A stretch of 64,000 nucleotides of DNA from Ancylobacter polymorphus (GCF_022836935.1 NZ_CP083242.1:124001-188000); one strand, 5' to 3'; shown: positions 23,970 through 33,479, numbered from the stretch's first letter. Made by a program: numbers and translations. The notes: generated by a model not told the origin, from the sequence alone.

Positions 23970-24018
23970 GCCGCCCCAGCAAGCTCGGGCGGCCGAGGGC
24001 GCGTGGCCATGGCCACGC
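23970..24018 (+). ncRNA. Structured leader RNA before efflux cassette 2
   Basis: The hairpins GCCGCCC/GGGCGGC (23970-23993) and GCGTGGCC/GGCCACGC with an AT loop (24001-24018) correspond to the pair in cassette 1. The second stem is longer here and its loop changed, while pairing is preserved. It lies between the Cys-rich gene and the FixH-like gene. Confidence 0.5.
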
Positions 24019-24068
24019 AACGCCGGGCCATGCGCACGGCGCTCCGACAATCCTGGGAATTTCAGACA

Positions 24069-24476
24069 ATGACGACCTTCGATCCAAAGCACGCCGCTGC
24101 GGCGGCGCTTGCGGCCGCGCTTTCCGTGGCTGCGCTCTCGACGGCCCGCGCCGACATCGCCAATTACGAGTTCCGGCTCGTCCAGACCGACATCAAGCAG
24201 GGCAATGGCGCCATTGTCGCGGTGCGGCTCGTCGACAAGCGATCCGGTAAGCCGGTGGCGGACGCGGTGATCTTCACGACCCGTATCGACATGGCGCCCG
24301 ACGGCATGCCGACCATGACGGCCCCGATCGAGGCGCTGCCCTCGACCGAGCCCGGCGTCTACCGTTTCAAGGCCAATCTGATGATGGCGGGCGGCTGGCA
24401 GTTGTCGCTCGGCGCCAAGATCCAGGGTGAGATCGGCACCATCGAGAACAAGCTGGTCCTCAAGGCCGTGCCATGA
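24069..24476 (+). CDS. Periplasmic FixH/YtkA-like protein, cassette 2
   Basis: This 135-residue paralogue of the protein at 17.5 kb starts at MTTFDPKHAAAAALAAALSV to match that copy; the longer open frame upstream runs through the leader hairpins. The signal peptide ends near TARADI. The body keeps QTDIKQGNGAIVAVRLVDK, VIFTTRIDMAPDGMPTM and PGVYRFKANLMMAGGWQLSL. It overlaps the adaptor start by four bases, so it is part of the efflux operon. Confidence 0.76.
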   Translation: MTTFDPKHAAAAALAAALSVAALSTARADIANYEFRLVQTDIKQGNGAIVAVRLVDKRSGKPVADAVIFTTRIDMAPDGMPTMTAPIEALPSTEPGVYRFKANLMMAGGWQLSLGAKIQGEIGTIENKLVLKAVP

Positions 24477-25885
24477 AACGGATCGCCCTTACGGGCCTCA
24501 CCCTCGCCGCCGTTGTGGCGGCGGGGACCGGAGGCTATTGGGCCGGTGTTCGGGGACTTCCCGCACCCGGTCTTCGCCAGTTGTTCGATGCCGTAGGCAT
24601 TCCGGCGGCGGCCGAACCTGCCGGCACAGGGGCTGTGATCTATTATCAGGACCCCGATGGCAGGCCGGTCTATTCGGCGACCGCGCGCCAGACCGAAGAC
24701 GGTCGAGCGTTTCGCCCCGTCCGCGCCAGCGAGGATGTGAGTTTCGAAGACAAGCCACTAGTGACGGCCGATGCGGCAAGTCCGCGACGCGTCCTTTACT
24801 ACCGCAATCCAATGGGTCTGCCGGACACCTCGCCGGTGCCGAAGAAAGACTCCATGGGGATGGACTACATCCCGGTCCATGAGGGCGAGGACGACGACGG
24901 CGCGGTCGTGGAGGTCTCGCTCGGCAGGCTGCAGCGGACTGGCGTGCGATCGGAGCCCGTCGAGCGGCGTGTCGTCGGACGGCTGGTGCGCGTGCCGGGA
25001 ACCGTCCAGCTCGACGAGCGGCGCGTCTCCGTGGTGGCAACCCGGAGCGAGGCCTTCATCAACGAGGTGGCGAGCGTCACCACGGGCGACCGGGTGACGA
25101 AGGGCCAAATGCTGCTCCGGCTTTATGCGCCGGACATCGCCACCGCCGGCGCCCAACTCCTCACCGATCTCAATGGCGGCGGCCGCGACAACGCGCTCGG
25201 AGGCGCCCGCCAGCGCCTGGAGAATCTCGGCCTCCCGCCCGAGGCGATCGCCGAGATCGAGCGCACCCGCAAGGTGCCGCTGTCGATGATCTGGCGGGCG
25301 CCGAGCGATGGCGTCGTGCTCGAGCGCAATGTCGTCGACGGCATGAAGGCGGCGCCCGGAGATGTGCTGTTCCGCCTTGCCGACATCTCGACCATCTGGG
25401 TGTTGGCGGATGTGCCGGAATTCGATCTCGGCGCCGTCCGGCTCGGTGCGCCGGTGACGATAAGGGTCCGGAGCCTGCCGGGACGCAGCCTCAACGGCCG
25501 GGTGTCGCTGATCTATCCGCAGGTCGGCGAAGCCACGCGGGCCGCAAGGGTGCGGATCGAGATCGCGAACCCGGACGGTGCCCTGCTGCCCAACATGTAT
25601 GCCGAGGTGGAGATCGGCACTGGTGCTGCCGCTCCGGTCGTCGCCGTGCCGGACGACGCCGTCATCGACACCGGCACAAGGCAGGTGGTGATCCTCGACC
25701 GGGGCGAAGGCCGGTTCGAGCCGCGCGAGGTGAAGATCGGCCTACGTGGCGAAGGCTTCACCGAGATCCGCAGCGGGATCGCAGAGGGCGACCGCGTCGT
25801 CGTCGCGGCGAACTTCCTGATCGACGCCGAGAGCAATCTGAAGGCGGCGCTGCGCGGCCTGACATCTCAGGAGGCACGGCCATGA
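24473..25885 (+). CDS. cusB: CusB-like efflux RND periplasmic adaptor, cassette 2
   Basis: This 470-residue adaptor is colinear with the one at 17.9 kb, with only scattered substitutions and one extra residue near ADAASPRR. It has an ATG start where the first copy has GTG. The metal-binding segment LYYRNPMGLPDTSPVPKKDS plus MGMDYIPVHEGED and the adaptor core SIWVLADVPEFDLGAVRLG are kept. It overlaps the pump gene by four bases. Function as for the first copy: bridging pump and outer-membrane channel, possibly handing over metal. Confidence 0.9.
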   Translation: MKRIALTGLTLAAVVAAGTGGYWAGVRGLPAPGLRQLFDAVGIPAAAEPAGTGAVIYYQDPDGRPVYSATARQTEDGRAFRPVRASEDVSFEDKPLVTADAASPRRVLYYRNPMGLPDTSPVPKKDSMGMDYIPVHEGEDDDGAVVEVSLGRLQRTGVRSEPVERRVVGRLVRVPGTVQLDERRVSVVATRSEAFINEVASVTTGDRVTKGQMLLRLYAPDIATAGAQLLTDLNGGGRDNALGGARQRLENLGLPPEAIAEIERTRKVPLSMIWRAPSDGVVLERNVVDGMKAAPGDVLFRLADISTIWVLADVPEFDLGAVRLGAPVTIRVRSLPGRSLNGRVSLIYPQVGEATRAARVRIEIANPDGALLPNMYAEVEIGTGAAAPVVAVPDDAVIDTGTRQVVILDRGEGRFEPREVKIGLRGEGFTEIRSGIAEGDRVVVAANFLIDAESNLKAALRGLTSQEARP

Positions 25886-28800
25886 TCGCCCGGCTCATCG
25901 GCTGGTCCGCCCGCAATCTTGTGCTGGTCCTCATAGGCACGCTCTTCGCTGTCGCCGCCGGCCTCTATGCGCTGAAGACGCTGCCGCTCGACGCCATCCC
26001 CGATCTCTCCGACGTGCAGGTGATCGTCTACACCGATTATCCGGGCCAGGCGCCGCAGGTGGTCGAGGACCAGGTCACCTATCCACTCACAACCTCGATG
26101 CTGACGGTGCCGAAATCGAAGGTGGTGCGCGGCTTCTCCTTCTTCGGGGTCTCCTTCGTCTATGTGATCTTCGAGGACGGCACCGACCCCTATTGGGCGC
26201 GCTCCCGCGTGCTGGAATATCTCAACGCCGCCGCGCAACGCCTGCCGGCGGGCGTCACCCCGATCCTCGGGTCGGACGCCACCGGCGTCGGCTGGGTCTA
26301 TCAATATGCCGTGGTCGCCAAGGAGATGACGCTCGCCGAGCTGCGCTCGCTGCAGGATTGGGTGATCCGCTTCGGTGCCTCCACGGCGGAGGGCGTAGCC
26401 GAGGTCGCCAGCGTCGGCGGCTTCGTGAAGCAATATTCGATCGTGGTCGATCCGAACCGGCTGCGGGCGCTGGGCATCCCGCTCGATCGGGTGCGCGATG
26501 CCGTCAACGCGAGCAACACCGATGTCGGCGGCCGCACGGTCGAACTCTCCGAGTTCGAGTTCATGGTGCGCGGCCGCGGCTATCTTCGTGGCGTCGCCGA
26601 CATCGAGAATGTGGTGTTGAAGACCGACGGCGGCGTGCCGCTGCGGGTGAAGGACGTCGCTCGCGTCGAGGTCGGGCCGGATGAGCGGCGCGGCATCACC
26701 GAACTCAATGGCGAGGGCGAGGTGGCGAGCGGCATCGTGCTACAACGCTTCGGCGCCAATGCACTGACCGTGATCGAGAACGCCAAGGCGCGGCTCGCCG
26801 AGATCGCCTCCAGCCTGCCCAAGGGCGCCGAGATCATCCCGGTCTATGACCGTTCCGAGCTGATCGGCCGGGCGATCGAGACGCTGAAGGGCACGCTGGT
26901 CGAGGAGAGCATCATCGTCGCTCTGGTCTGCGTCGTGTTCCTGCTGCATCTGCGCAGCGCGCTGGTCGCCATATTGATGCTGCCGGTAGGCATCCTGATG
27001 GCGTTCGCGGCGATGAAGGCGATCGGGCTCGGCTCCAACATCATGAGCCTGGGGGGCATCGCCATCGCGGTCGGCGCCATGATCGACGCTGCCATCGTCA
27101 TGATCGAGAACGCCCACAAGCATATGGAGCGCGCGCCGCCGGACAAGCCGCGCATCGAGATCCTGATCGAGGCGGCAAGCGAGGTCGGGCCGGCGCTGTT
27201 CTTCAGCCTGCTGGTCATCACCGTCTCCTTCCTGCCGATCTTCACGCTGGAATCGCAGGAAGGCCGGATGTTCGGTCCGCTCGCCTTCACCAAGACGTTT
27301 GCCATGGCGGCATCGGCGCTGCTGTCGGTAACGCTGGTGCCGGCGCTCATGGTGGTCTTCGTGCGCGGGCGGATCATCCCTGAGCACAAGAACCCGATCA
27401 ACCGCTTCCTGATCTCGGTCTATCGCCCGGTCATAAGCGGCGTGCTGAAGGCAAAGACACTTACCATCCTCGTCGCGCTCGTCGCGCTCGGCGTCACCAT
27501 CTGGCCGGCCCGCCAGCTTGGTTCCGAGTTCATGCCGAGCTTGGACGAAGGCACGTTGATGTACATGCCGACCACCTTGCCGGGGATCTCCGTCACCAAG
27601 GCGGCCGAGCTGCTCCAGGTGCAGGACCGGATCATCAAGAGCTTCCCGGAGGTGGCTTCGGTCTACGGCAAGGCCGGTAGGGCCTTGACCGCGACCGATC
27701 CGGCGCCGACCGAGATGTTCGAGACCATCATCAATCTGAAACCAAGGAGCGAATGGCGACCCGGCGTCACCGTCGACAGCCTCAAGGCCGAAATGGACCA
27801 GGCGTTGCAATTTCCCGGCGTGTCAAACGCCTGGACGATGCCGATCCGCGCCCGGATCGACATGCTGGCGACCGGCATCCGCACCCCGGTCGGCGTCAAG
27901 GTGTTCGGCACCGATCTCGCCCAGATGGAGCAGACCGCACGCGAGATCGAACGGGTGCTGCGATCCGTGCCCGGGACATCGAGCGCCTATGCCGAGCGGG
28001 TGTTCGGCGGCTACTATCTCGACATGGTGCCGGATCGCGAGTCGCTGGGTCGCTACGGTCTCGCCATCGGCGACGTCCAAAGCGTGATCGCAAGCGCGCT
28101 CGGGGCCGAGACGGTGACGACCACGGTCGAGGGACGCGAGCGCTACGCGGTCACCATCCGCTATCCTCGCGACTTCCGGAGCGACCCGCAATCGATCGCC
28201 CACGACGTGCAGGTGCCGTTGCCGGACGGCGGCACGGTGCCGCTCGGCGAGGTCGCCAAGGTGGAACTTACCCGCGGCGCGACCTCGATCCGCACCGAGA
28301 ACGGCCGGCTCGCGGTCTATGTCTTCGTCGACATCGCCGGCCGGGACCTCGGCGGCTATGTCGCGGAGGCTCACGTGGCGGTGGCGAACGAGGTGAAGCT
28401 GCCGCCCGGCACCTACGTCTCGTGGAGCGGCCAGTTCGAATATCTGCAGCGTGCCGAGGCACGGCTGAAGATCGTCGTTCCCGTGACGCTGCTCATCATC
28501 TTCCTGCTGCTCTATCTCAACTTCCGGGCGCTCACCGAAACGCTCATCGTCATGTTGTCGCTGCCCTTCGCGCTGGTCGGCGGCATCTGGCTGATGTGGT
28601 GGCTCGGCTTCAACATGTCGGTCGCGGTCGCCGTGGGCTTCATTGCGCTCGCCGGCGTCGCCGCCGAGACCGGCGTCGTCATGCTGATCTATCTCGAGCA
28701 GGCCATGGCGGAACTGAGAGCGGAACGGGAGGCGGAAGGGCGGTCCTTCGACCGGGCCGACCTCTATCAGGCGATCATGCTCGGCGCCGTCGAGCGGGTG

Positions 28801-29118
28801 CGGCCGAAAATGATGACCGTCGTCGCTATCATGGCCGGCCTCCTGCCCATCCTGTGGAGCAGTGGCACCGGCTCGGAAGTGATGCAGCGCATAGCCGTGC
28901 CGATGATCGGCGGCATGGTTTCCTCAACCTTGCTGACCCTCGTCGTTATTCCCGTGATCTATGCGCTGGTAAAGGGCTGGAGCCTTTCGACAGCTACGTC
29001 CGATGGAGGCTCAACCGAGCTGCAAACCGAAGTGCTTGCAGATGTGCCCCAAATAAGCGGAGGCTTCGATGACGCACGAGATGATGAGCGGCATGGCTCA
29101 CACCGCGCCAGCATTTAG
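25882..29118 (+). CDS. cusA: CusA-like copper/silver RND efflux pump, cassette 2
   Basis: This 1,078-residue pump is highly similar to the first copy and keeps the methionine relay at M562 (YMPTTLPG), M612 (PTEMFET) and M661 (RIDMLATGI). Its third codon positions are more uniformly G/C than in the first copy, so the two have separate mutational histories. After VIYALVKGW the C-terminal tail is unrelated to copy 1, with an acidic GGFDDARDDERHGSH stretch. No outer-membrane channel gene is next to either cassette; the TolC-like gene at 35.4 kb may serve both. Confidence 0.93.
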   Translation: MIARLIGWSARNLVLVLIGTLFAVAAGLYALKTLPLDAIPDLSDVQVIVYTDYPGQAPQVVEDQVTYPLTTSMLTVPKSKVVRGFSFFGVSFVYVIFEDGTDPYWARSRVLEYLNAAAQRLPAGVTPILGSDATGVGWVYQYAVVAKEMTLAELRSLQDWVIRFGASTAEGVAEVASVGGFVKQYSIVVDPNRLRALGIPLDRVRDAVNASNTDVGGRTVELSEFEFMVRGRGYLRGVADIENVVLKTDGGVPLRVKDVARVEVGPDERRGITELNGEGEVASGIVLQRFGANALTVIENAKARLAEIASSLPKGAEIIPVYDRSELIGRAIETLKGTLVEESIIVALVCVVFLLHLRSALVAILMLPVGILMAFAAMKAIGLGSNIMSLGGIAIAVGAMIDAAIVMIENAHKHMERAPPDKPRIEILIEAASEVGPALFFSLLVITVSFLPIFTLESQEGRMFGPLAFTKTFAMAASALLSVTLVPALMVVFVRGRIIPEHKNPINRFLISVYRPVISGVLKAKTLTILVALVALGVTIWPARQLGSEFMPSLDEGTLMYMPTTLPGISVTKAAELLQVQDRIIKSFPEVASVYGKAGRALTATDPAPTEMFETIINLKPRSEWRPGVTVDSLKAEMDQALQFPGVSNAWTMPIRARIDMLATGIRTPVGVKVFGTDLAQMEQTAREIERVLRSVPGTSSAYAERVFGGYYLDMVPDRESLGRYGLAIGDVQSVIASALGAETVTTTVEGRERYAVTIRYPRDFRSDPQSIAHDVQVPLPDGGTVPLGEVAKVELTRGATSIRTENGRLAVYVFVDIAGRDLGGYVAEAHVAVANEVKLPPGTYVSWSGQFEYLQRAEARLKIVVPVTLLIIFLLLYLNFRALTETLIVMLSLPFALVGGIWLMWWLGFNMSVAVAVGFIALAGVAAETGVVMLIYLEQAMAELRAEREAEGRSFDRADLYQAIMLGAVERVRPKMMTVVAIMAGLLPILWSSGTGSEVMQRIAVPMIGGMVSSTLLTLVVIPVIYALVKGWSLSTATSDGGSTELQTEVLADVPQISGGFDDARDDERHGSHRASI

Positions 29119-29378
29119 AGATGGCATCAGGCCTCACAAACTTGTGTCGCATTTCCCTGATGGACGTCACGCGCTCGCTCGCGAGCAAATCGAGACCACC
29201 TCTGCCTTCTGAAGGCAGAGCTTAATAAATGCCTAAATCTGGCCTTCACACCAATACTCTACAAAAAACATTTCGTGAATTCGGTTGTGAATAATTTCAC
29301 ATCAAGGGCGAGCGCGTTGATGTACTCCATTGTCTGCTCAAAGGAGCAATGGATTCACCCTGCGAGGATAACACTCCG
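29119..29378. other. Gap after efflux cassette 2
   Basis: This A+T-richer, non-coding stretch contains GCCTTCTGAAGGC near 29201, a small hairpin that could end the cassette transcript. No gene is visible. Confidence 0.4.
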
Positions 29379-29558
29379 ATGTCCAAGTTTATAACCGCAT
29401 GCACCGTAATCATCATCGCCTCCACCAGCGTGGCATTGGCTGACTATTATCCACCCACACTCTCGGCAGACGCACAGCAGCGTCACGAATTCAGGGATGT
29501 CCAGCAGGGGAACTATCCGACAGGCCCTGCGCCGTCCGACTCGTCTGTCAGCCAATGA
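29379..29558 (+). CDS. Small secreted protein, 59 residues
   Basis: MSKFITACTVIIIASTSVAL is a convincing signal peptide with likely cleavage at VALA-DY. The mature part is a short Tyr/Pro-rich peptide, DYYPPTLSADAQQRHEFRDV onward. I do not recognise a family. The ATG at 29379 is used instead of an earlier ATG because it starts the signal peptide cleanly. It stands alone between the copper cassette and decayed DNA. Confidence 0.5.
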   Translation: MSKFITACTVIIIASTSVALADYYPPTLSADAQQRHEFRDVQQGNYPTGPAPSDSSVSQ

Positions 29559-30313
29559 CGGGCTGATCACTGAAGATGGCCGCTTAGATGGCTTGCATTG
29601 CAGCGCGCAGAATAGGCTAAAAGGGCGCATCCTTTCGCCTGTGAGCGAACCCGATTTAATCGAATGAAGTTCGCATCGTGCGGGCGCGCGGATCGGGCGA
29701 AGCTGCTGGCGCTGAAAAGGGGACCTCCAATGGTCACGCATGCGCGCGTGTCCGAGCCATCGAAATGTTAACGGTGAGAGGCACCGAGGGGCGCGCCACT
29801 GGCGCGTCCCTCGGTCGTTCTCAAGCGGCAATCAACCCGCGACGTCCCATCTTTCAGGAGAAGTCCACATTGCTCCAGCGTTCTGACGTTGGCAACACGT
29901 CGTACAGAGTGGCTTAAACCAGGGCGTTGCGAAGCGCTTGAAAACTTGAAGGGCTTGCAACCCCTTTCTTCATTCAGCACTTCAATAGAATCAAAGGGGT
30001 GGGCCTTTTCAAGTCGATTATTGATGGAAACCGATCCAAATAAATCCAGAATAACTCTAAATCATTATGTTTGCAGTTCTTTTTCCAAAAACCTATCAAG
30101 CCACGTGCATCGTGGCGCATAAGCGCATGTCAACTCTCCTCGCTTGTGTAGCAGCCCATGTGTCTAGCAATATGAGGGCACTGACGCTGCCCTCATGTAA
30201 GCACCGCACCCCGTCCTTCACCGGGTGCCGACACGGGGTGGGTTCAAGGCCGGCCAGACAGCTACCGGAACTTTTTGGGAAACATGACCGGATCGCGGGC
30301 GAGAGCAATCTGA
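29559..30313. other. 755-base region without a recognisable gene
   Basis: Composition is mixed and locally A+T-rich around 30020-30090. Short frames are present but none looks coding. It contains AAGGGCTTGCAACCCCTTTC (near 29948), a hairpin-like element, and may include the lost promoter of the receptor pseudogene downstream. Confidence 0.4.
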
Positions 30314-30810
30314 TTGCACCAGAAATCGCCGCTTCTTCTGCTTCTGTTGATGACGACGGCCCTCGCCGCGCCTTCTGCGCACATCTCGCCTGCCGATGCA
30401 CAGACGACGCCGGCTGCGGCCTCCGTTGAGCCAATATCCTACGACACTCCCGCCCAGCCTCTCTCGAGGGTGCTCGTGGCGTTTTTCAATCGACGGGATT
30501 CCAACTCTTCTTTGATGCGCCCCTGGTTCGCGGAAAGAACTCGCCGGGCGCTCCCGGCCGGATGACGCGCGAGGAAGCGCTCGCGCGAATTCTTAGCGGC
30601 TCGGGATTGAATTATCGTGTCAGCGGCAATGCAATCATCATCTCGGATCCGGCCGCCGCGGCCGGTGGTTCATTCGACTCCGACAGCTCGCTTCTCGTCG
30701 ACACCATCGACGTTACATCAAGCCAAAATCCTGCCTCGGGCTCTGGCTTCCAGGGCACGCCGGACTGGGCTTACGAGACGCCGCAGCTCGCCGGTCACGG
30801 TTCGGCCTAG
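30314..30810 (+). pseudogene. TonB-dependent receptor, N-terminal remnant with frameshift
   Basis: The first frame gives a signal peptide and PISYDTPAQPLSRVLVAF; after a shift in the T run near 30482, another frame continues QSTGFQLFFDAPLVRGKNSP, then MTREEALARILSGSGLNYRV and GNAIIISDP. Together these are the secretin/TonB short N-terminal domain of FecA-type receptors. The following VDTIDVTSSQNPASGSGFQG leads to the expected plug domain, but the match stops near YETP at 30780. The gene is therefore frameshifted and missing its plug and barrel. The start codon is uncertain (a TTG directly after a stop). Confidence 0.72.
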
Positions 30811-30905
30811 CGCACTTATGTCGATACGTACGCCTCCGGTGAGGACCGCCTTGTTTGTCCGGGGCGATGGGCTGAAGTCCTAGGGATAATCCTAGGAGTA
30901 GCCCT

Positions 30906-31137
30906 ATGACGTCGCGGATTGAGGTGATCACGTCGGTCGAACGCCGCCGTCGGTGGCCGCGCGTGGAGAAGGAGCGGCTGGTGGCCGCCTCTCTTGAGCC
31001 AGGTGTGTCGGCGTCGGAGATTGCCCGCGGTGCCGGGATTCATGTGAGCCAGCTGTTTCGGTGGCGCAAGGAGCTGTGTGCCGTGTCGCCGGCGGCAGAG
31101 ATCGGGTTTCTGCCGGTTGTGACGGAAGGCGCCGCCG
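30906..31137 (+). pseudogene. tnpA: IS66-family accessory protein TnpA, truncated
   Basis: MTSRIEVITSVERRRRWPRV is followed by SASEIARGAGIHVSQLFRWR, the helix-turn-helix opening of the IS66 TnpA (OrfA) protein. The gene is cut by the end of an IS3 element at about codon 77, and its remainder is not found on the far side. IS66 TnpB and TnpC are absent here. Confidence 0.75.
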
Positions 31138-31163
31138 TGACGTTGCCCCCTATTTGCCCTCGT

Positions 31164-31985
31164 TCATAACTGGACTCTGTTCTCGCTCTGGTCCGTTCTG
31201 GACCGGGTTGCAAACTCGCTCGGGGTGAGGCCGCCAAGGCTCGTATGCGGCCGGTGGGCGTTGTAGTCCGTTCTCCATTCCTCGATCAGCTGGCGAGCGC
31301 TCGATAGATTTCGGAACATGTGCTCGTTCAGGCATTCGTCCCGGAAGCGGCCGTTCAGGCTCTCGACGAAGCCGTTCTGCATGGGCTTGCCGGGTGCGAT
31401 GTAGTGCCACTCGACCCGGCTGTCTTCCTGCCATTGCAGGATCGCGCGCGAGGTCAGTTCGGTGCCGTTGTCGCTGACCACCATGAGCGGGCGGCCGCGA
31501 AGGGCGATGAGTGCATCGAGCTCCCGGACAACACGCTGGCCGGAGAGCGAGGTGTCAACGACGAGCGCCAGGCATTCGCGCGTAAAGTCATCGACGATGA
31601 CCAGCACGCGGAAGCGCCGGCCATCGACGAGTTGGTCCGCGACAAAGTCGAGGCTCCAGCGCTGGTTCGGTCCCTGTGGCAGGGTCATCGGCGCCCGTGT
31701 CCCGAGCGCGCGCTTGCGCCCGCCACGCCGGCGCACCGTCAGCCGCTCCTCCCGATAGAGCCGGAACAGCTTCTTATGGTTCAGCGCAATGCCCTCGCGT
31801 CTCAGCAGGATGTGCAGCCGCCGGTAGCCGAACCGCCGCCGCTGGCCCGCAAGGATCTTCAGCCGCTCCCGGATCTCCACATCGTCTGATCGCCGCGAGG
31901 CATAGCGATAGGTCTTTGGAGCGAGCCCGATCAGGCCGCAGGCCCGCCGCTGCGAGTAGCTCTTCTCTTCGATCGCCCAGGTCAC
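31164..31985 (-). CDS. IS3-family transposase OrfB
   Basis: This 273-residue integrase domain has the DDE residues in [22 protein letters not shown] and [18 protein letters not shown]. It is read after orfA; a GGAAAAAAC run at the orfA end permits -1 frameshifting into the orfB frame (continuing [13 protein letters not shown]), the normal way IS3 elements make the OrfAB transposase. It appears intact. Confidence 0.9.
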   Translation of the reverse strand: MTWAIEEKSYSQRRACGLIGLAPKTYRYASRRSDDVEIRERLKILAGQRRRFGYRRLHILLRREGIALNHKKLFRLYREERLTVRRRGGRKRALGTRAPMTLPQGPNQRWSLDFVADQLVDGRRFRVLVIVDDFTRECLALVVDTSLSGQRVVRELDALIALRGRPLMVVSDNGTELTSRAILQWQEDSRVEWHYIAPGKPMQNGFVESLNGRFRDECLNEHMFRNLSSARQLIEEWRTDYNAHRPHTSLGGLTPSEFATRSRTDQSENRVQL

Positions 31986-32008
31986 GAACGCTCTCCGCGA
32001 TCCGGGCT

Positions 32009-32275
32009 TCAGAAGTTTTTTCCGAGCGCCTCGCGCAGCGTCGCGACGTCCAGCATCGATTCCGCCAGAAGCTTCTTGAGCTTACGGTTCTCGTCGTCCA
32101 ACGCTTTCAGGCGACGCGCGTCGGACACCTCCATGCCGCCGTAGCGATTGCGCCAGTTGTAGAAGGTCGCGTCACTGATCCCATGCTTGCGGCAGATATC
32201 CACCACCGCAATCCCGGCCTGATGCTCCTTCAGCACGGCAATGATCTGTTCTTCGCTGAACCGGCTCTTCTTCAT
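32009..32275 (-). CDS. IS3-family transposase OrfA
   Basis: This 88-residue protein has a helix-turn-helix, [20 protein letters not shown], and a C-terminal leucine-rich segment ([20 protein letters not shown]) for multimerisation. It ends LGKNF at the A6 slippery run. An AAGGAG ribosome site precedes the start. Confidence 0.9.
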   Translation of the reverse strand: MKKSRFSEEQIIAVLKEHQAGIAVVDICRKHGISDATFYNWRNRYGGMEVSDARRLKALDDENRKLKKLLAESMLDVATLREALGKNF

Positions 32276-32334
32276 CTCCGTCTCCTTCCGACGGAGTCCA
32301 ATTCAAACCGAGGACGCTTCAGGGGGCAACGTCA

Positions 32335-32814
32335 CAGGACACTCACCTGTTCGAGTTCCGCGCGGGCGAGCAGCGCTTTGCCATCCCCGACCCGGAGTGG
32401 GACAACCTGCGCGACAGGACTTATTCCCCCAAGATTTTGAGGCTCGGCGCTCTCATCGACCGCGGCGTCACCGAGTTCAGCTACACCTATGACTTCGGCG
32501 ACGACTGGCGGCACACGATCACGATCGAGGCGACCGCCGCGGCCGATCACGCCACGGATTATCCTCGCTACCTCGATGGCGCGCGCCGCGCCCCACCCGA
32601 GGATGTCGGCGGCATCCCGGGCTTCGAGCTCTTCCTCGAAGCCATCGCCGATCCGAACCACGAGGAGCATGACGAGCTCATGCGCTGGTACGGGGCGCCA
32701 TTCGATCCGGCTCTCATCGACGAGGACGCCATCCGCACCCGCATCGCAAAGCTCGCCCGACGCCGCGCCATCGGAAAAGCTGGGGTCGCCAAAAGCCGTG
32801 GCCAGATCAACTGA
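32335..32814 (+). pseudogene. pRiA4b ORF-3-like protein, 5' end lost to the IS3 element
   Basis: The frame is open from the IS end and reads THLFEFRAGEQRFAIPDPEW, then SYTYDFGDDWRHTITIE and a PPEDVGGIPGFELFLEAIAD segment. This is the signature of the plasmid pRiA4b ORF-3-like family, in which the expected N-terminus lies before THLFEF. The C-terminus, to GVAKSRGQIN, is complete. The first quarter is missing, so it is probably dead unless an internal TTG at 32437 is used. Members often accompany transposons; the biochemical role is unknown. Confidence 0.75.
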
Positions 32815-33169
32815 GCAGACCAGTAAGAATCGTGGCCCTCGCCGGAGGGTACGTCGATACGGCGTCATTCGCGAGATCGACACGGAAAACATGGGCATTC
32901 AAGGCGTCGGAGGCGCAGGCGCCCTCGGCGGCGCCGTGGACTTCCGTTCCATCATTGCCGACGACCTCATCGATCCCAAACTTGGGGTCGCGAGATAAAC
33001 GCTACAATGGGCACCAACGATAGCGCGGAAATGGTGAACTTTTAGAGCTCGATCATCGCCCTATGAATTTTGCCTGAGATATAATTTCTCTTGTCGAAGA
33101 GCGATACAAGGCTGCAGAAAATACATATTAGCTAGACGGCGGCGCGCCGGTGGCGCGCCACCATCCCCA
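32815..33169. other. 355-base gap before the copper operon's end
   Basis: There is no convincing gene. Close to the cusF stop, GGCGCGCC occurs twice around GGT (33139-33157), a palindromic G/C-rich stretch that could end the minus-strand copper operon, although no T run follows. Confidence 0.4.
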
Positions 33170-33454
33170 TCACATGGATTTTTGGATCTTCGTGACAGTC
33201 AAACGCCCATTGACTCGGTCCGCCTCAAATTTGACCTTATCGCCGACCTTGACAACCTTTAACAGAGCGGGGTCACCAATCGCAAAGACCATTGTCATCC
33301 CATCCATATCGAGATTTTTGATTGGCCCATGCTTGAGCGTGATCTTGCCCTGCGCTTCATCAATCTTTGTCACCTGTCCGTCGACAGGCGCCGCTTGTGC
33401 TAGTGCGACAGTGGAGAACGCCGATAGAACTGCCGTAATGACCAATCTACGCAT
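33170..33454 (-). CDS. cusF: CusF-like periplasmic copper/silver-binding protein
   Basis: This 94-residue protein has a signal peptide ending ALAQA and a small OB-like fold. The metal site motif is LKHGPIKNLDMDGMTMVF, with the His and the two Met residues of MTM conserved. The tryptophan that caps Cu(I) in E. coli CusF (W44) is replaced by Met (LDM). It is the last gene of the copper operon, 25 bases after the cupredoxin. It would carry Cu(I) or Ag(I) to the efflux pump. Confidence 0.88.
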   Translation of the reverse strand: MRRLVITAVLSAFSTVALAQAAPVDGQVTKIDEAQGKITLKHGPIKNLDMDGMTMVFAIGDPALLKVVKVGDKVKFEADRVNGRLTVTKIQKSM

Positions 33455-33479
33455 CGTAATTCCCTCTTTGGTTGATCAT

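Larger units (their letters stand above)
31138..32334 (-). mobile_element. IS3-family insertion sequence (IS407-like), complete
   Basis: The element is about 1,197 bp, with ends TGACGTTGCCCCCT at the left and AGGGGGCAACGTCA at the right. The inverted repeats extend imperfectly for about 43 bases (TTCATAACTGGACTCTGT against TTTGAATTGGACTCCGT). It carries orfA and orfB with a slippery A6 run. No 3-4 base target duplication is visible (CCG left, CAG right), and the two flanks belong to different genes. A deletion next to the element is likely. Confidence 0.85.

Noticed and set aside
29889..30122. 77-codon plus-strand open frame in the gap after the small secreted protein
   Set aside because: It lies in A+T-richer DNA with mixed codon use, no ribosome site and no recognisable pattern.
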